The notes under the pieces were generated by a model, which did not search any database, had not been told where the DNA came from, and worked only from the letters and a program-made list of their open reading frames with translations. The position numbers and the translations under genes are program-made. From contig JAEUTN010000001.1 in the NCBI GenBank assembly GCA_016787895.1, forward strand, positions 1-64,000: a stretch of DNA of 64,000 nucleotides, in the 5' to 3' direction. Shown one piece after another: positions 1-7,572 of this stretch. The DNA is from Bacteroidia bacterium (GTDB taxonomy: Bacteria > Bacteroidota > Bacteroidia > B-17B0 > Aurantibacillaceae). Numbering within the stretch: the first letter of the stretch is position 1; every line of letters starts with the position of its first letter.

Positions 1-48
1 CGCGGCTACTATAGCACCTGTGTGTTTATTTCGTAAATACTTACTCAT
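1..48 (-). CDS. Possible 5' end of an unidentified gene leaving the window
   Basis: An ATG on the minus strand opens a frame that stays open to the window edge (16 codons, beginning MSKYLRNKHTGAIVAA). Its ATG overlaps the TGA of an upstream open frame of up to 48 codons (45-191, ending KRKVVDGSAQSLRGR), giving an ATGA overlap like a translationally coupled pair. The upstream frame has no conventional start codon, so both may be chance frames. I do not recognise either product. Confidence 0.25.
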   Translation of the reverse strand, partial: MSKYLRNKHTGAIVAA

Positions 49-569
49 CGCCCTCGCAGGCTTTGAGCAGAACCATCTACTACTTTACGTTTATCAATTT
101 TTTCAAGGAACGTGTATTCAGTCATCAGTCTCTGGTCGACAGCAAGCAGTCTGTTAAACTCCCTGATCTTCCTTACCCTGATCTCAATAAATCAATTCAG
201 AACGTCTCCCCCTTTTTCCTTCTCTTCTTTCCTTTCCTTCTTTCCTTTCCTTCGTTTGGGGGCTGCAAAAGTACTGCTTTTTTCTCCACCAACAAATATT
301 TTTTCAACTATTTGAAAAATATTTTTCTCCTCTCACTACTCCGCTCAGCCTCAGGACCTAAACCCTGAAACTTCACTCTACTCCACTCTACTCAAAAAAC
401 GGGAGGGCAAAAATACATACTCTAGAGGGAATAGACAAGAGAATTTTAATGAATTGTTAATAATTTTTATCAAGCAGGGTATTAATCCCTGAATACGTGG
501 CAATTATAGAAAGTGTAACTTCGTGAAATACGGCCGAAAACCGTAAAAACCACCTAAACAAGCATCAAC
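49..569. other. Gene-free stretch upstream of ssb
   Basis: No convincing gene is seen here. The left part holds the weak minus-strand frame described at the window edge. Positions 203-262 are an almost pure pyrimidine tract containing a perfect 13-bp tandem repeat (TTCTTTCCTTTCC at 225-237 and 238-250). The rest is AT-rich and must hold the ssb promoter, but I see no clean TAnnTTTG element; the nearest is TAACTTCG about 50 nt before the start. Confidence 0.5.
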
Positions 570-980
570 ATGTCAGGAGTAAACAAAGTACTGCTCATCG
601 GAAACCTGGGAAAAGACCCTGAAATCCGCTATTCGGAAGGGGGTATCCCCCGCCTGAACTTCAGTTTGGCCACCTCCGAATTTTATAAGGACAAAAGCGG
701 CAACCGCAGTGAACACGTGGAGTGGCACAACATTGTGATGTGGCGCACTTTGGCCGAAAACGCCGAAAAACTTCTGAAAAAAGGCATGCAGGTGTACATC
801 GAAGGCCGCCTGCAAACCCGGCAATGGAACGACAAGGAAGGCATAAAACGAAACGTTACCGAAATAGTAGCCGACAACTTTATTATCTTGCAACGCCGCG
901 ATCACCCCGGTCAGGGCTCCGGCCACAGCGGGGAAACGGGATCCAACGATTCCACCGGAAGTGAAAACCTGCCTTATTAA
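570..980 (+). CDS. ssb: Single-stranded DNA-binding protein SSB
   Basis: SSB coats single-stranded DNA in replication, recombination and repair, and recruits partner enzymes through its acidic C-terminal tip. The N-terminal OB fold is clear (MSGVNKVLLIGNLGKDPEIR, then EWHNIVMWRTLAENAEKLLKKG and VYIEGRLQTRQW), covering about residues 1-110. The 136-residue length is slightly short because the Gly/Ser linker is only about 20 residues. The last residues are SENLPY instead of the usual DDDIPF-type tip, so the acidic tail is weak. The gene precedes gldD, as in many Bacteroidota, although gldE, which often lies between them, is absent. Confidence 0.95.
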   Translation: MSGVNKVLLIGNLGKDPEIRYSEGGIPRLNFSLATSEFYKDKSGNRSEHVEWHNIVMWRTLAENAEKLLKKGMQVYIEGRLQTRQWNDKEGIKRNVTEIVADNFIILQRRDHPGQGSGHSGETGSNDSTGSENLPY

Positions 981-1638
981 CCAAAAAACACCCTCCTTGA
1001 AACTGAACAAGCCCAACGCAACCAACAAACGGTCACTAAGGCCTCAACTACTCTTTGTTATTGGCTTTGCGAGCCTCCTGTGCCTTTGCGCCTGCGAAGA
1101 AGAGGAGGATTTCCTCTCCCCAAAACCCAGAGGATATTTCAGAATTGACTTTCCTGAGAAAAACTACAAACCTTACGATAGCCTCTGCCCCTTTCGTTTT
1201 GAGGTTCCGGCCTATTCAGAGGTAGTTCCCAACACTCAAAAAAATGCCGAACCCTGCTGGCAAAACATCGAGTTTAAACGCTTTAAAGCCACACTATACC
1301 TGAGCTACAAGCCTGTGAACAACAATTTGCCCAAATACCTCGACGACGCCCATGAGTTTGCCAACCGTCATCAAATCAAAGCCAACGGCCTCGAACAGAT
1401 TGCCATTGTGAGGGATTCAGCAAAGGTGTATGGCTTGTTGTTCGATATCAGCGGAAACACGGCTTCTTCAGTACAATTTTACCTTACCGACAGCACTCAA
1501 CATTTTCTGAGGGGCTCACTCTACTTCAATTGCACGCCCAACGCCGATTCTTTGAAAAAGGTGATTGATTTTTTGAAACAGGATATTTTGCACCTGATCA
1601 ATACCACAGCCTGGAAAAACACTGAAAAAATCAGTTGA
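961..1638 (+). CDS. gldD: Gliding motility / T9SS-associated lipoprotein GldD
   Basis: GldD is a cell-envelope lipoprotein needed for gliding in Flavobacterium and generally found with the type IX secretion machinery. A hydrophobic segment ends in a lipobox with Cys45 (LCLCAC), followed by an acidic run and the family signature PKPRGYFRIDFPEKNYKPYD and CPFRFEVPAYSEV. The listed GTG start lies inside the last codons of ssb; a TTG at 997 would give a more normal signal peptide of about 33 residues, and I cannot decide between them. There is no gldE between ssb and gldD. The 3' end overlaps the convergent lipoprotein gene by 8 bp. Confidence 0.85.
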   Translation: MKTCLINQKTPSLKLNKPNATNKRSLRPQLLFVIGFASLLCLCACEEEEDFLSPKPRGYFRIDFPEKNYKPYDSLCPFRFEVPAYSEVVPNTQKNAEPCWQNIEFKRFKATLYLSYKPVNNNLPKYLDDAHEFANRHQIKANGLEQIAIVRDSAKVYGLLFDISGNTASSVQFYLTDSTQHFLRGSLYFNCTPNADSLKKVIDFLKQDILHLINTTAWKNTEKIS

Positions 1639-2068
1639 TGACTTTCAATAAATTGCCGTCGTAACTTGTTCTGTAAGTTCTGAGTGGCCACTCCGCAGGA
1701 CCCTGTGTTACTGCCCCGTCCATTAACCTCCATTTGGAATCACTAATGGTATCGTGAAGGGTGAAATTATCGTTTAATACAATTACTCTTGATTTGACGT
1801 CTGAGGGGTTTTTGGTTGAACTCCTTTCCAGGGCCACAAATTCCTGCTCCGACTTTCTGTAAACCACAATACCGTTCACCCCTCCCGAAAAATACATCCA
1901 GCCGCCAATGGCCTGAATATCGAAGTTGAGCGGGTCGTTGGGATAAATCGTGAGGTTAACGGGCACCGAAGGCACAGGGTGCTGTTTTACCACCTGAGGC
2001 TCGTCTTTTTTACACTGCAAAAACAGCAATAAAGTAAAAGCAAAACAAAATTTAAGAACTGTTTTCAT
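1631..2068 (-). CDS. Rieske-like lipoprotein lacking the iron-sulphur ligands
   Basis: The 145-residue product has a lipoprotein signal peptide with lipobox Cys19 (LLLFLQC) followed by KKDE. The body resembles the small Rieske-type (2Fe-2S) lipoproteins of Bacteroidota: a GGWMYFSGGVNGIVVYRKSE strand pair, then a DSKWRLMDGAVTQGPAEWPL segment at the place where the family has a CxxC-type loop followed by F.L.DG....GPA..PL. Neither the CxH nor the CxxH ligand pair is present, so it should not bind a cluster. The fold assignment is inference from these motifs and the function is unknown. It runs convergently with gldD. Confidence 0.6.
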   Translation of the reverse strand: MKTVLKFCFAFTLLLFLQCKKDEPQVVKQHPVPSVPVNLTIYPNDPLNFDIQAIGGWMYFSGGVNGIVVYRKSEQEFVALERSSTKNPSDVKSRVIVLNDNFTLHDTISDSKWRLMDGAVTQGPAEWPLRTYRTSYDGNLLKVIN

Positions 2069-2168
2069 CCCAGGTTAAAATGAGTCACACGAAGTTAATA
2101 CATTTAAGCCTGAATACTTACTGCAGTATTCGAATTAACGAATTTAAACTTTTTAGAAAACACGCACC

Positions 2169-3806
2169 GTGAACGACAACCCAGGCTCTTCCAATCAGGA
2201 GAACACTTCCAGAAATAAATTTTACCTGCCTCTTGTGCTGGCGCTGTTCTTTGCAGCAGGCACAGGCCTTGGCTACTATTTTACATTTTCAGGTTCAACC
2301 TCAAACCTTGGTTTTTTACTCAAACAATCTGAACAGCCTGATAAAATCAATCATCTGCTGGATTACATCGAAACACAATACGTTGACACGATTAACCGCA
2401 CACAACTTGAGAATAAAACCATACTGGCCTTGCTGAAAAGCCTCGACCCACACAGCGATTACATTCCGGCATCGGAATTCGACCTTGTGAATGAACCATT
2501 GGAAGGCAATTTTGAAGGAATAGGAATTGAATTTAACATAGTGAACGATACCATCCGTGTGATCTCCCCCATTGAAGGCGGACCCTCAGAAAAACTGGGC
2601 ATTAAAGCGGGTGACAAGATTGTGAAAGTGAATGGCAAGACCATGGCAGGTGTTAAAGTAACCAACAAAATGGTGTTCGATCAGCTTCGCGGTAAAAGCG
2701 GCACAGTGGTAACCGTTAGCATACTGCGCCATGGAAATAAAAATCCCATCGACTTTAATATCCAACGCGGGAAAATCCCCATCTACAGTATTGACATCTC
2801 TTACATGCTAAACGCCGACATTGGTTACATCAAAATCAGCCGCTTTGCCGGTACCACTTACCGTGAGTACCTGGATGCCTTTAATAAACTCAGCGCCAAG
2901 GGTATGAAAAAACTCGTACTCGACCTGCGCGGCAATGGTGGTGGTTTTTTGAAAGCGGCGGTGGAACTGGCCGATGAATTTTTGATGAACGGGCTTCAAA
3001 TTGTTTACACCGAAGGAAAATCCCATCCAAAAAAAATGTACAGCGCAACGAGCAAAGGTGGGTTTGAAACCAACGCACTGGTTGTACTGATCGATGAAGG
3101 CAGTGCCAGCGCCAGCGAAATTGTGGCCGGTGCCTTGCAGGATAACGACCGGGCCACCATCATCGGCAGAAGAAGCTTTGGAAAAGGCCTGGTGCAGGAC
3201 CAAATTGACCTGCCCGATGGCTCAGCCGTGCGCCTCACGATTGCAAGGTATTATACACCCACCGGACGCTGCATACAAAAGCCCTACGACGGCAAAAGCA
3301 CCGAAGATTATTTCAGCGAAGAATACGACAGACTGGAACACGGTGAATTGTATTCAGCCGACAGCATCAGAGTGGACAAAACCCAGGAATTCAAAACTCC
3401 GGGAGGTCACATAGTGTATGGAGGTGGCGGCATAGTACCCGATGTTTTCATTCCTGTTGACACTTTAAAATACAATCCGAAAGTCAACCGCCTGTATTAC
3501 GCGGGTGTGCTCAACGCCTTTGCTTTTGATTATGCCGATCAACACCGCAACCGTTTTTTAAGTCAGTATAAAAACGCTGAAGCTTATGTGAAGAATTTTT
3601 TTGTGAGTGAAAAGGAAATTCAGGCTCTTAAAACATATATGTCATTGAAAAAAGAAATCACAACAGAACTCAATGGCAAGGAAAACGGTTTACAAACCCT
3701 TTTAAAAGCCATGATAGGCCGTAATCTATATGATCGGGACGCGTATTATCCGGTGTTGAATGGAGATGATGCAGCCATCTTAAAAGCAATAGAAACACTG
3801 AAATAA
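2169..3806 (+). CDS. S41 family C-terminal processing peptidase (CtpA/Prc type)
   Basis: This is a periplasmic serine protease that trims C termini of envelope proteins. A single N-terminal membrane anchor (about residues 17-38) is followed by a PDZ domain (about 110-195, with VISPIEGGPSEKLGIKAGDKI) and the peptidase core. The catalytic Ser/Lys dyad is present: Ser314 in GSASASEI and Lys339 in RRSFGKGLVQ, exactly 25 residues apart as in E. coli Prc. The start is GTG. The C-terminal 90 residues are a helical extension seen in the Bacteroidota members. It stands alone, divergent from the upstream lipoprotein gene. Confidence 0.93.
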   Translation: MNDNPGSSNQENTSRNKFYLPLVLALFFAAGTGLGYYFTFSGSTSNLGFLLKQSEQPDKINHLLDYIETQYVDTINRTQLENKTILALLKSLDPHSDYIPASEFDLVNEPLEGNFEGIGIEFNIVNDTIRVISPIEGGPSEKLGIKAGDKIVKVNGKTMAGVKVTNKMVFDQLRGKSGTVVTVSILRHGNKNPIDFNIQRGKIPIYSIDISYMLNADIGYIKISRFAGTTYREYLDAFNKLSAKGMKKLVLDLRGNGGGFLKAAVELADEFLMNGLQIVYTEGKSHPKKMYSATSKGGFETNALVVLIDEGSASASEIVAGALQDNDRATIIGRRSFGKGLVQDQIDLPDGSAVRLTIARYYTPTGRCIQKPYDGKSTEDYFSEEYDRLEHGELYSADSIRVDKTQEFKTPGGHIVYGGGGIVPDVFIPVDTLKYNPKVNRLYYAGVLNAFAFDYADQHRNRFLSQYKNAEAYVKNFFVSEKEIQALKTYMSLKKEITTELNGKENGLQTLLKAMIGRNLYDRDAYYPVLNGDDAAILKAIETLK

Positions 3807-3984
3807 ATCAGTAAACATTTAAAACATTGGTTTAAATTTGTTTTGAAGCGCCTCGGTGGCTTATCATCAGCTTAAAATAGCACCACCTGCATTTATGATG
3901 ATAAATTAGCCTAACCGGCATTAAAACGTCTTTTAAGCCTATTTAGCTGCAAATTTCAAGGGCAGCTATCGACACATACGGTAA

Positions 3985-4016
3985 ATAAAAAACCCGTCCT
4001 TTTGGAACGGGTTCTT
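3985..4016 (-). terminator. Rho-independent terminator of the ribosomal cluster
   Basis: On the minus strand the stem AACCCGTTCC, loop AAAA, and GGACGGGTT are followed by TTTTTTAT, beginning about 18 nt after the rplQ stop codon. It closes the 17.5-kb ribosomal run. The stem is long enough to work on the plus strand too, where it is followed by a weaker CTTTTC tract. Confidence 0.85.
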
Positions 4017-4033
4017 TTCGAATGATCTTATTC

Positions 4034-4516
4034 TTATTCTTCTGTTTTGGTTTCTTCATTTGAAGCGCCTGAAGCCTTTGGAGCGGCTTTTTTGCTTCTG
4101 CTACGGCGTGTTGTTTTCTTCTCAGCAGTAGCACCGCCTTTTTTCACATTGTAGATCTCGTTAAAGTCTACCAGTTCAATCATGGCCATTTCAGCGGCGT
4201 CGCCCTGACGGTTTCCTGTCTTAATAATGCGGGTGTAACCACCATTGCGTTCTGCTACTTTTACGGCCACATCTTTGAACAAGGTGTTCACCGCGTCTTT
4301 GCTTTTCAAATAACTGAAAGCGGTACGACGGCTGTGTGTGGTGTCGCTTTTGCTTTTGGTAATCAGTGGCTCAACATAGGTTCTGAGCGCCTTTGCTTTT
4401 GCGAGCGTAGTAAAAATACGCTTGTTTTCAATCAGGGCACAGGCCATGTTGCTCATCAGCGCCTGACGGTGCGAAGCGGTTCTGCCCAGGTTGTTTATTT
4501 TATCTCCGTGTCTCAT
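4034..4516 (-). CDS. rplQ: 50S ribosomal protein L17
   Basis: L17 is a large-subunit protein near the exit tunnel. The N terminus is the family signature ([20 protein letters not shown]) and the conserved core runs to about residue 117. The remaining 40 residues are a Lys/Arg/Ala-rich tail ([20 protein letters not shown]) ending acidic, as in other Bacteroidota; it may extend over the ribosome surface. It is the last gene of the alpha-operon block, after rpoA, and is followed by a strong terminator. Confidence 0.97.
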   Translation of the reverse strand: MRHGDKINNLGRTASHRQALMSNMACALIENKRIFTTLAKAKALRTYVEPLITKSKSDTTHSRRTAFSYLKSKDAVNTLFKDVAVKVAERNGGYTRIIKTGNRQGDAAEMAMIELVDFNEIYNVKKGGATAEKKTTRRSRSKKAAPKASGASNEETKTEE

Positions 4517-4547
4517 TTTTTCTTGATTTAGAAATTTACAATTTTCA

Positions 4548-4587
4548 GATTTACAATTGACAAATTGTAAATTGTAAATTGTAAATC
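4548..4587. repeat. TTGTAAA microrepeat forming a hairpin between rplQ and rpoA
   Basis: Between rpoA and rplQ, GATTTACAATT is followed four bases later by AAATTGT repeated three times and closing in AAATC. The two arms are complementary, so the transcript can pair 10-11 bp in alternative registers. There is no following T run on the minus strand, so it does not look like a terminator. Confidence 0.6.
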
Positions 4588-4591
4588 AAAT

Positions 4592-5584
4592 TTAGTCTTT
4601 ATCTAATTTATATTTTGCCACATTCATTCCGAAATGCAAAGCTTTGGATTGAACGAGGTCTTCTAACTCAGTCAATGATTTTTTACCAAAGTTTCTGAAT
4701 TTCAAGAGGTCGTTTTTGTTGAAGGACACCAGTTCTCCTAAAGTCTCAACATCAGCTGCCTTTAAGCAATTCAAGGCGCGAACAGAAAGGTCCATGTCAA
4801 CCAGTTTGGTTTTCAGCAACTGGCGCATGTGCAGGCTGGTTTCATCAAATTCTTCTTCGCTGCGTTTTTCTTCTGCGTCAAGAGTAATCTTTTCGTCAGA
4901 GAACAACATGAAGTGGAAAATAAGAATCTTGGCCGCTTCTTTTAAAGCGTCTTTCGGATGAATAGAACCATCGGTAACGATATCAAGAATCAACCGTTCG
5001 TAGTCGGTTTTTTGCTCAACACGGTAGTTTTCGATGGTATATTTAACGTTCTTAATTGGGGTGTAAATAGAATCGATGAAGATGGTACCAATAGAAGCGT
5101 TGTTGCTTTTGTTATCTTCAGCTGAAACGTAACCACGGCCGCGCTCAACGGTTAATTCCATTTTAATGCGAACAGAAGGATCGCAGTTAAAAATAACCAG
5201 ATCAGGGTTCAGGATCTGAAATCCATTCACGTATTTACCAATGTCGCCGGCGGTAAATTTATCAGCGCCATTAAAATGCACGTTGATTTTCTCGCTTTCG
5301 TGGTTATCCAGTTGTTTTTTGAAACGCACCTGTTTCAGGTTTAGGATGATTTCGGTAACGTCTTCAACAACCCCTTTAATGGTTGAAAATTCATGCTCCA
5401 CTCCTTCAATCTTAACGCTGGTTACTGCAAAACCTTCCAAAGAAGACAGCAGAATGCGGCGAAGGGAGTTTCCTATTGTAATTCCAAAACCCGGCTCCAA
5501 TGGTCTGAACTCAAACTGACCTGTGGTTTCGGTGGAACTAATCATGACCACCTTATCGGGCTTAACGAAATTTAAAATTGCCAT
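4592..5584 (-). CDS. rpoA: DNA-directed RNA polymerase subunit alpha
   Basis: The alpha subunit nucleates core RNA polymerase assembly and contacts promoter DNA and activators. The 330-residue length is standard. The N-terminal domain has the assembly signature [20 protein letters not shown] at about residues 28-47. The C-terminal domain (about 255-320) holds the helix-hairpin-helix DNA-contact region with [14 protein letters not shown] and [14 protein letters not shown]. It lies between rpsD and rplQ, the usual alpha-operon order. Confidence 0.98.
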   Translation of the reverse strand: MAILNFVKPDKVVMISSTETTGQFEFRPLEPGFGITIGNSLRRILLSSLEGFAVTSVKIEGVEHEFSTIKGVVEDVTEIILNLKQVRFKKQLDNHESEKINVHFNGADKFTAGDIGKYVNGFQILNPDLVIFNCDPSVRIKMELTVERGRGYVSAEDNKSNNASIGTIFIDSIYTPIKNVKYTIENYRVEQKTDYERLILDIVTDGSIHPKDALKEAAKILIFHFMLFSDEKITLDAEEKRSEEEFDETSLHMRQLLKTKLVDMDLSVRALNCLKAADVETLGELVSFNKNDLLKFRNFGKKSLTELEDLVQSKALHFGMNVAKYKLDKD

Positions 5585-5617
5585 ATCTGAAGCTTATAAT
5601 GTTATTAAATGAATTTA

Positions 5618-6223
5618 TTATTTAGAGTACAATTCGACGATCAGTTGTTCCTTGATGTTTTCAGGAATCTGTGAACGCTCAGGACGCGAAATGAACTTAC
5701 CGCTAAGGCTTGATTTATCAAACTCTAACCAGGCGTGTTTATTCACGGTGCCGGATACTGAATTGGAAATAATTTCGAGAGTTTTAGACTTCTCACGCAC
5801 AGCTACCACATCGCCCGGTTTAAGGGTGAATGAAGAGATGTTCACCACATCACCATTTACGGTAATGTGTGCATGCGAAACCAATTGACGCGCAGCACGA
5901 CGTGAAGGAGCGATGCCCATGCGGTACACCACGTTGTCGAGACGGCTTTCAATAAGTTGTAAGAGCACCTCACCGGTAATACCGTGTGAACGGGCTGCTC
6001 TGTCGAATGTTCTTGCGAATTGTTTTTCCAGAATACCGTAAGTGTATTTGGCTTTTTGTTTTTCCATCAACTGAACAGCGTATTCAGATTGTTTGGCGCG
6101 CTTTTTACCTGCACCATGCTGTCCCGGAGGATAATTCTTTTTTTCTAACGCTTTGTCAGGACCAAAAATTGGCTCCTTGAACTTTCTTGCGATTTTTGAT
6201 TTTGGACCAGTGTACCTTGCCAT
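5618..6223 (-). CDS. rpsD: 30S ribosomal protein S4
   Basis: S4 is a primary 16S rRNA-binding protein that starts assembly of the small-subunit body; in E. coli it also represses its own operon. The sequence opens [20 protein letters not shown] and has the S4 RNA-binding domain ([20 protein letters not shown], with [11 protein letters not shown]) in the middle. At 201 residues it has normal length and no zinc-binding cysteine cluster. A 144-nt leader with a clean hairpin separates it from rpsK, the longest gap in the alpha block. Confidence 0.98.
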   Translation of the reverse strand: MARYTGPKSKIARKFKEPIFGPDKALEKKNYPPGQHGAGKKRAKQSEYAVQLMEKQKAKYTYGILEKQFARTFDRAARSHGITGEVLLQLIESRLDNVVYRMGIAPSRRAARQLVSHAHITVNGDVVNISSFTLKPGDVVAVREKSKTLEIISNSVSGTVNKHAWLEFDKSSLSGKFISRPERSQIPENIKEQLIVELYSK

Positions 6224-6248
6224 TTTAAATAATTGTTTTTTCTTTTGT

Positions 6249-6272
6249 CATGAAGCTTAGTTGTGCTTCATG
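6249..6272 (-). promoter_or_regulatory. Hairpin in the rpsD leader
   Basis: CATGAAGC and GCTTCATG form a perfect 8-bp stem with an 8-nt loop, 26 nt before the rpsD start codon, in a 144-nt untranslated gap. It is not followed by a T run on the transcribed strand, so it is more likely a leader structure than a terminator. A role as an S4 autoregulatory site is inference from the E. coli alpha operon, where S4 binds a leader (a different structure). Confidence 0.45.
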
Positions 6273-6367
6273 CTTGTTGTTTGTTTATTATTTAAGTTGA
6301 AAACCCTATAGGTTAGCAACTCCATATCGCGAGATTTTACACCCGCGACCGGCTGTTTTGTTTTGTC

Positions 6368-6778
6368 TTATACGCGACGACGTTTTGGAGGACGACACCC
6401 GTTGTGAGGAATAGGTGTGATGTCCATAATTTCAGTGACTTCGATACCAGAGCTTGCAATGGTTCTGATGGCGCTTTCTCTTCCACCACCCGGGCCTTTT
6501 ACAAACACCTTCACCTTGCGTAAACCTGACTCGAAAGCCACTTTGCTGCAATCCTGAGCTGCCATTTGAGCGGCGTAAGGGGTGTTCTTTTTAGACCCCC
6601 TGAAACCCATTTTACCGGCACTGCTCCAGGAAATAACCTGCCCTGCATTGTTGGTAAGGGAAATGATGATGTTATTAAAAGTGGCGTTGATGTGTGCCTC
6701 GCCTGTAGCTTCTACCTTAACGGTGCGCTTTCGTGTGGAAGCTTTTGCTGTATTTGCAGCGGTAGCTTGTTTTGCCAT
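6368..6778 (-). CDS. rpsK: 30S ribosomal protein S11
   Basis: S11 is a platform protein near the Shine-Dalgarno helix of 16S rRNA. The conserved segments are present: [40 protein letters not shown] and the basic tail PPKRRRV. A short Ala/Thr/Lys-rich N-terminal extension brings it to 136 residues. It is 24 nt downstream of rpsM. Confidence 0.98.
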   Translation of the reverse strand: MAKQATAANTAKASTRKRTVKVEATGEAHINATFNNIIISLTNNAGQVISWSSAGKMGFRGSKKNTPYAAQMAAQDCSKVAFESGLRKVKVFVKGPGGGRESAIRTIASSGIEVTEIMDITPIPHNGCRPPKRRRV

Positions 6779-6802
6779 TGTTCGTTTACTTTGTTTTAAT
6801 TA

Positions 6803-7180
6803 TTATTTAGTCGCCATTTTTTTGTTGGCAATTGTCTTACGTTTTCCTTTGCGGGTACGCGCGTTGGTTTTGGTGCGCTGACCACGGGTAGGAAGTGAGT
6901 TACGGTGACGGATGCCACGGTAGCTGTTGATGTCGGTCAAACGTTTGATGTTCAACTGAACTTCTGAGCGAAGTGCACCTTCAATCTTGAAGTTGTTGTT
7001 AATGAGGTTACGGATGGCGTTTTGCTCATCATCCGACCATTCGCTCACTTTTTTATCGTGTGAAATACCGGCTTCATTCAGAATTTTTGAAGCTCTGCTT
7101 TTTCCGATACCAAAGATGTAGGTTAAACCTATCACTCCTCTTTTGTTTTTTGGTAGATCAATACCCGCTATACGTGCCAT
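6803..7180 (-). CDS. rpsM: 30S ribosomal protein S13
   Basis: S13 sits in the head of the small subunit and contacts P-site tRNA and the L5 bridge. The N-terminal helix-turn region ([33 protein letters not shown]) and the basic C-terminal signature ([20 protein letters not shown]) are intact at 125 residues. It follows rpmJ in the normal order. Confidence 0.98.
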   Translation of the reverse strand: MARIAGIDLPKNKRGVIGLTYIFGIGKSRASKILNEAGISHDKKVSEWSDDEQNAIRNLINNNFKIEGALRSEVQLNIKRLTDINSYRGIRHRNSLPTRGQRTKTNARTRKGKRKTIANKKMATK

Positions 7181-7221
7181 TTCGTTGTATTATACTATTT
7201 TTAAATATTGCAGAAGATTCC

Positions 7222-7338
7222 TTACTTCTGTCTTTGTTTAAACTTTGGATTTTTTTTGTTGATTACATACAAGCGACCCTTGCGGCGCACAATTTTGCAA
7301 TCCACACTTCTCTTTTTTATCGATGCTCTGACTTTCAT
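7222..7338 (-). CDS. rpmJ: 50S ribosomal protein L36
   Basis: A 38-codon gene reading [20 protein letters not shown] and ending PKFKQRQK; it is short but complete. L36 stabilises 23S rRNA. In zinc-binding L36 the ligands are Cys11, Cys14, Cys27 and His33; here these are Ser11, Cys14, Asn27 and Phe33, so this is a zinc-independent form. It lies between infA and rpsM, the usual location. Confidence 0.95.
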   Translation of the reverse strand: MKVRASIKKRSVDCKIVRRKGRLYVINKKNPKFKQRQK

Positions 7339-7350
7339 TGTTAATCTGTT

Positions 7351-7569
7351 TTATTTGTATCTGAACGTAATTCTTGCTTTTGTTAAATCGTATGGACTCA
7401 TTTCCAGCTTCACTTTATCGCCCGGGAGAATTTTGATGTAGTGCATCCTCATTTTTCCCGAAATGTGCGCCGTTACTATGTGCCCATTTTCCAACTCCAC
7501 TCTGAACATCGCGTTACTAAGCGCTTCCACGATGGTACCGTCTATCTCTATGTTCGATTGTTTCGCCAT
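7351..7569 (-). CDS. infA: Translation initiation factor IF-1
   Basis: IF-1 occupies the A site during initiation and promotes IF-2 and IF-3 action. The 72-residue product is a single S1-type OB fold with the expected [20 protein letters not shown] and [20 protein letters not shown] segments and a [18 protein letters not shown] end. It follows secY by three nucleotides and precedes rpmJ. Confidence 0.98.
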   Translation of the reverse strand: MAKQSNIEIDGTIVEALSNAMFRVELENGHIVTAHISGKMRMHYIKILPGDKVKLEMSPYDLTKARITFRYK

Positions 7570-7572
7570 AGA

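Noticed and set aside
63-368. Open frame of about 100 codons on the plus strand before ssb
   Set aside because: It starts with TTG and is dominated by the pyrimidine tract (Phe/Leu/Ser-rich); no family resemblance.
573-1028. Long open frame on the minus strand over ssb
   Set aside because: It is the shadow of ssb; the plus strand product is a clear SSB.
4548-4587. Terminator between rpoA and rplQ
   Set aside because: The stem is AT-only and no T run follows on the transcribed strand.
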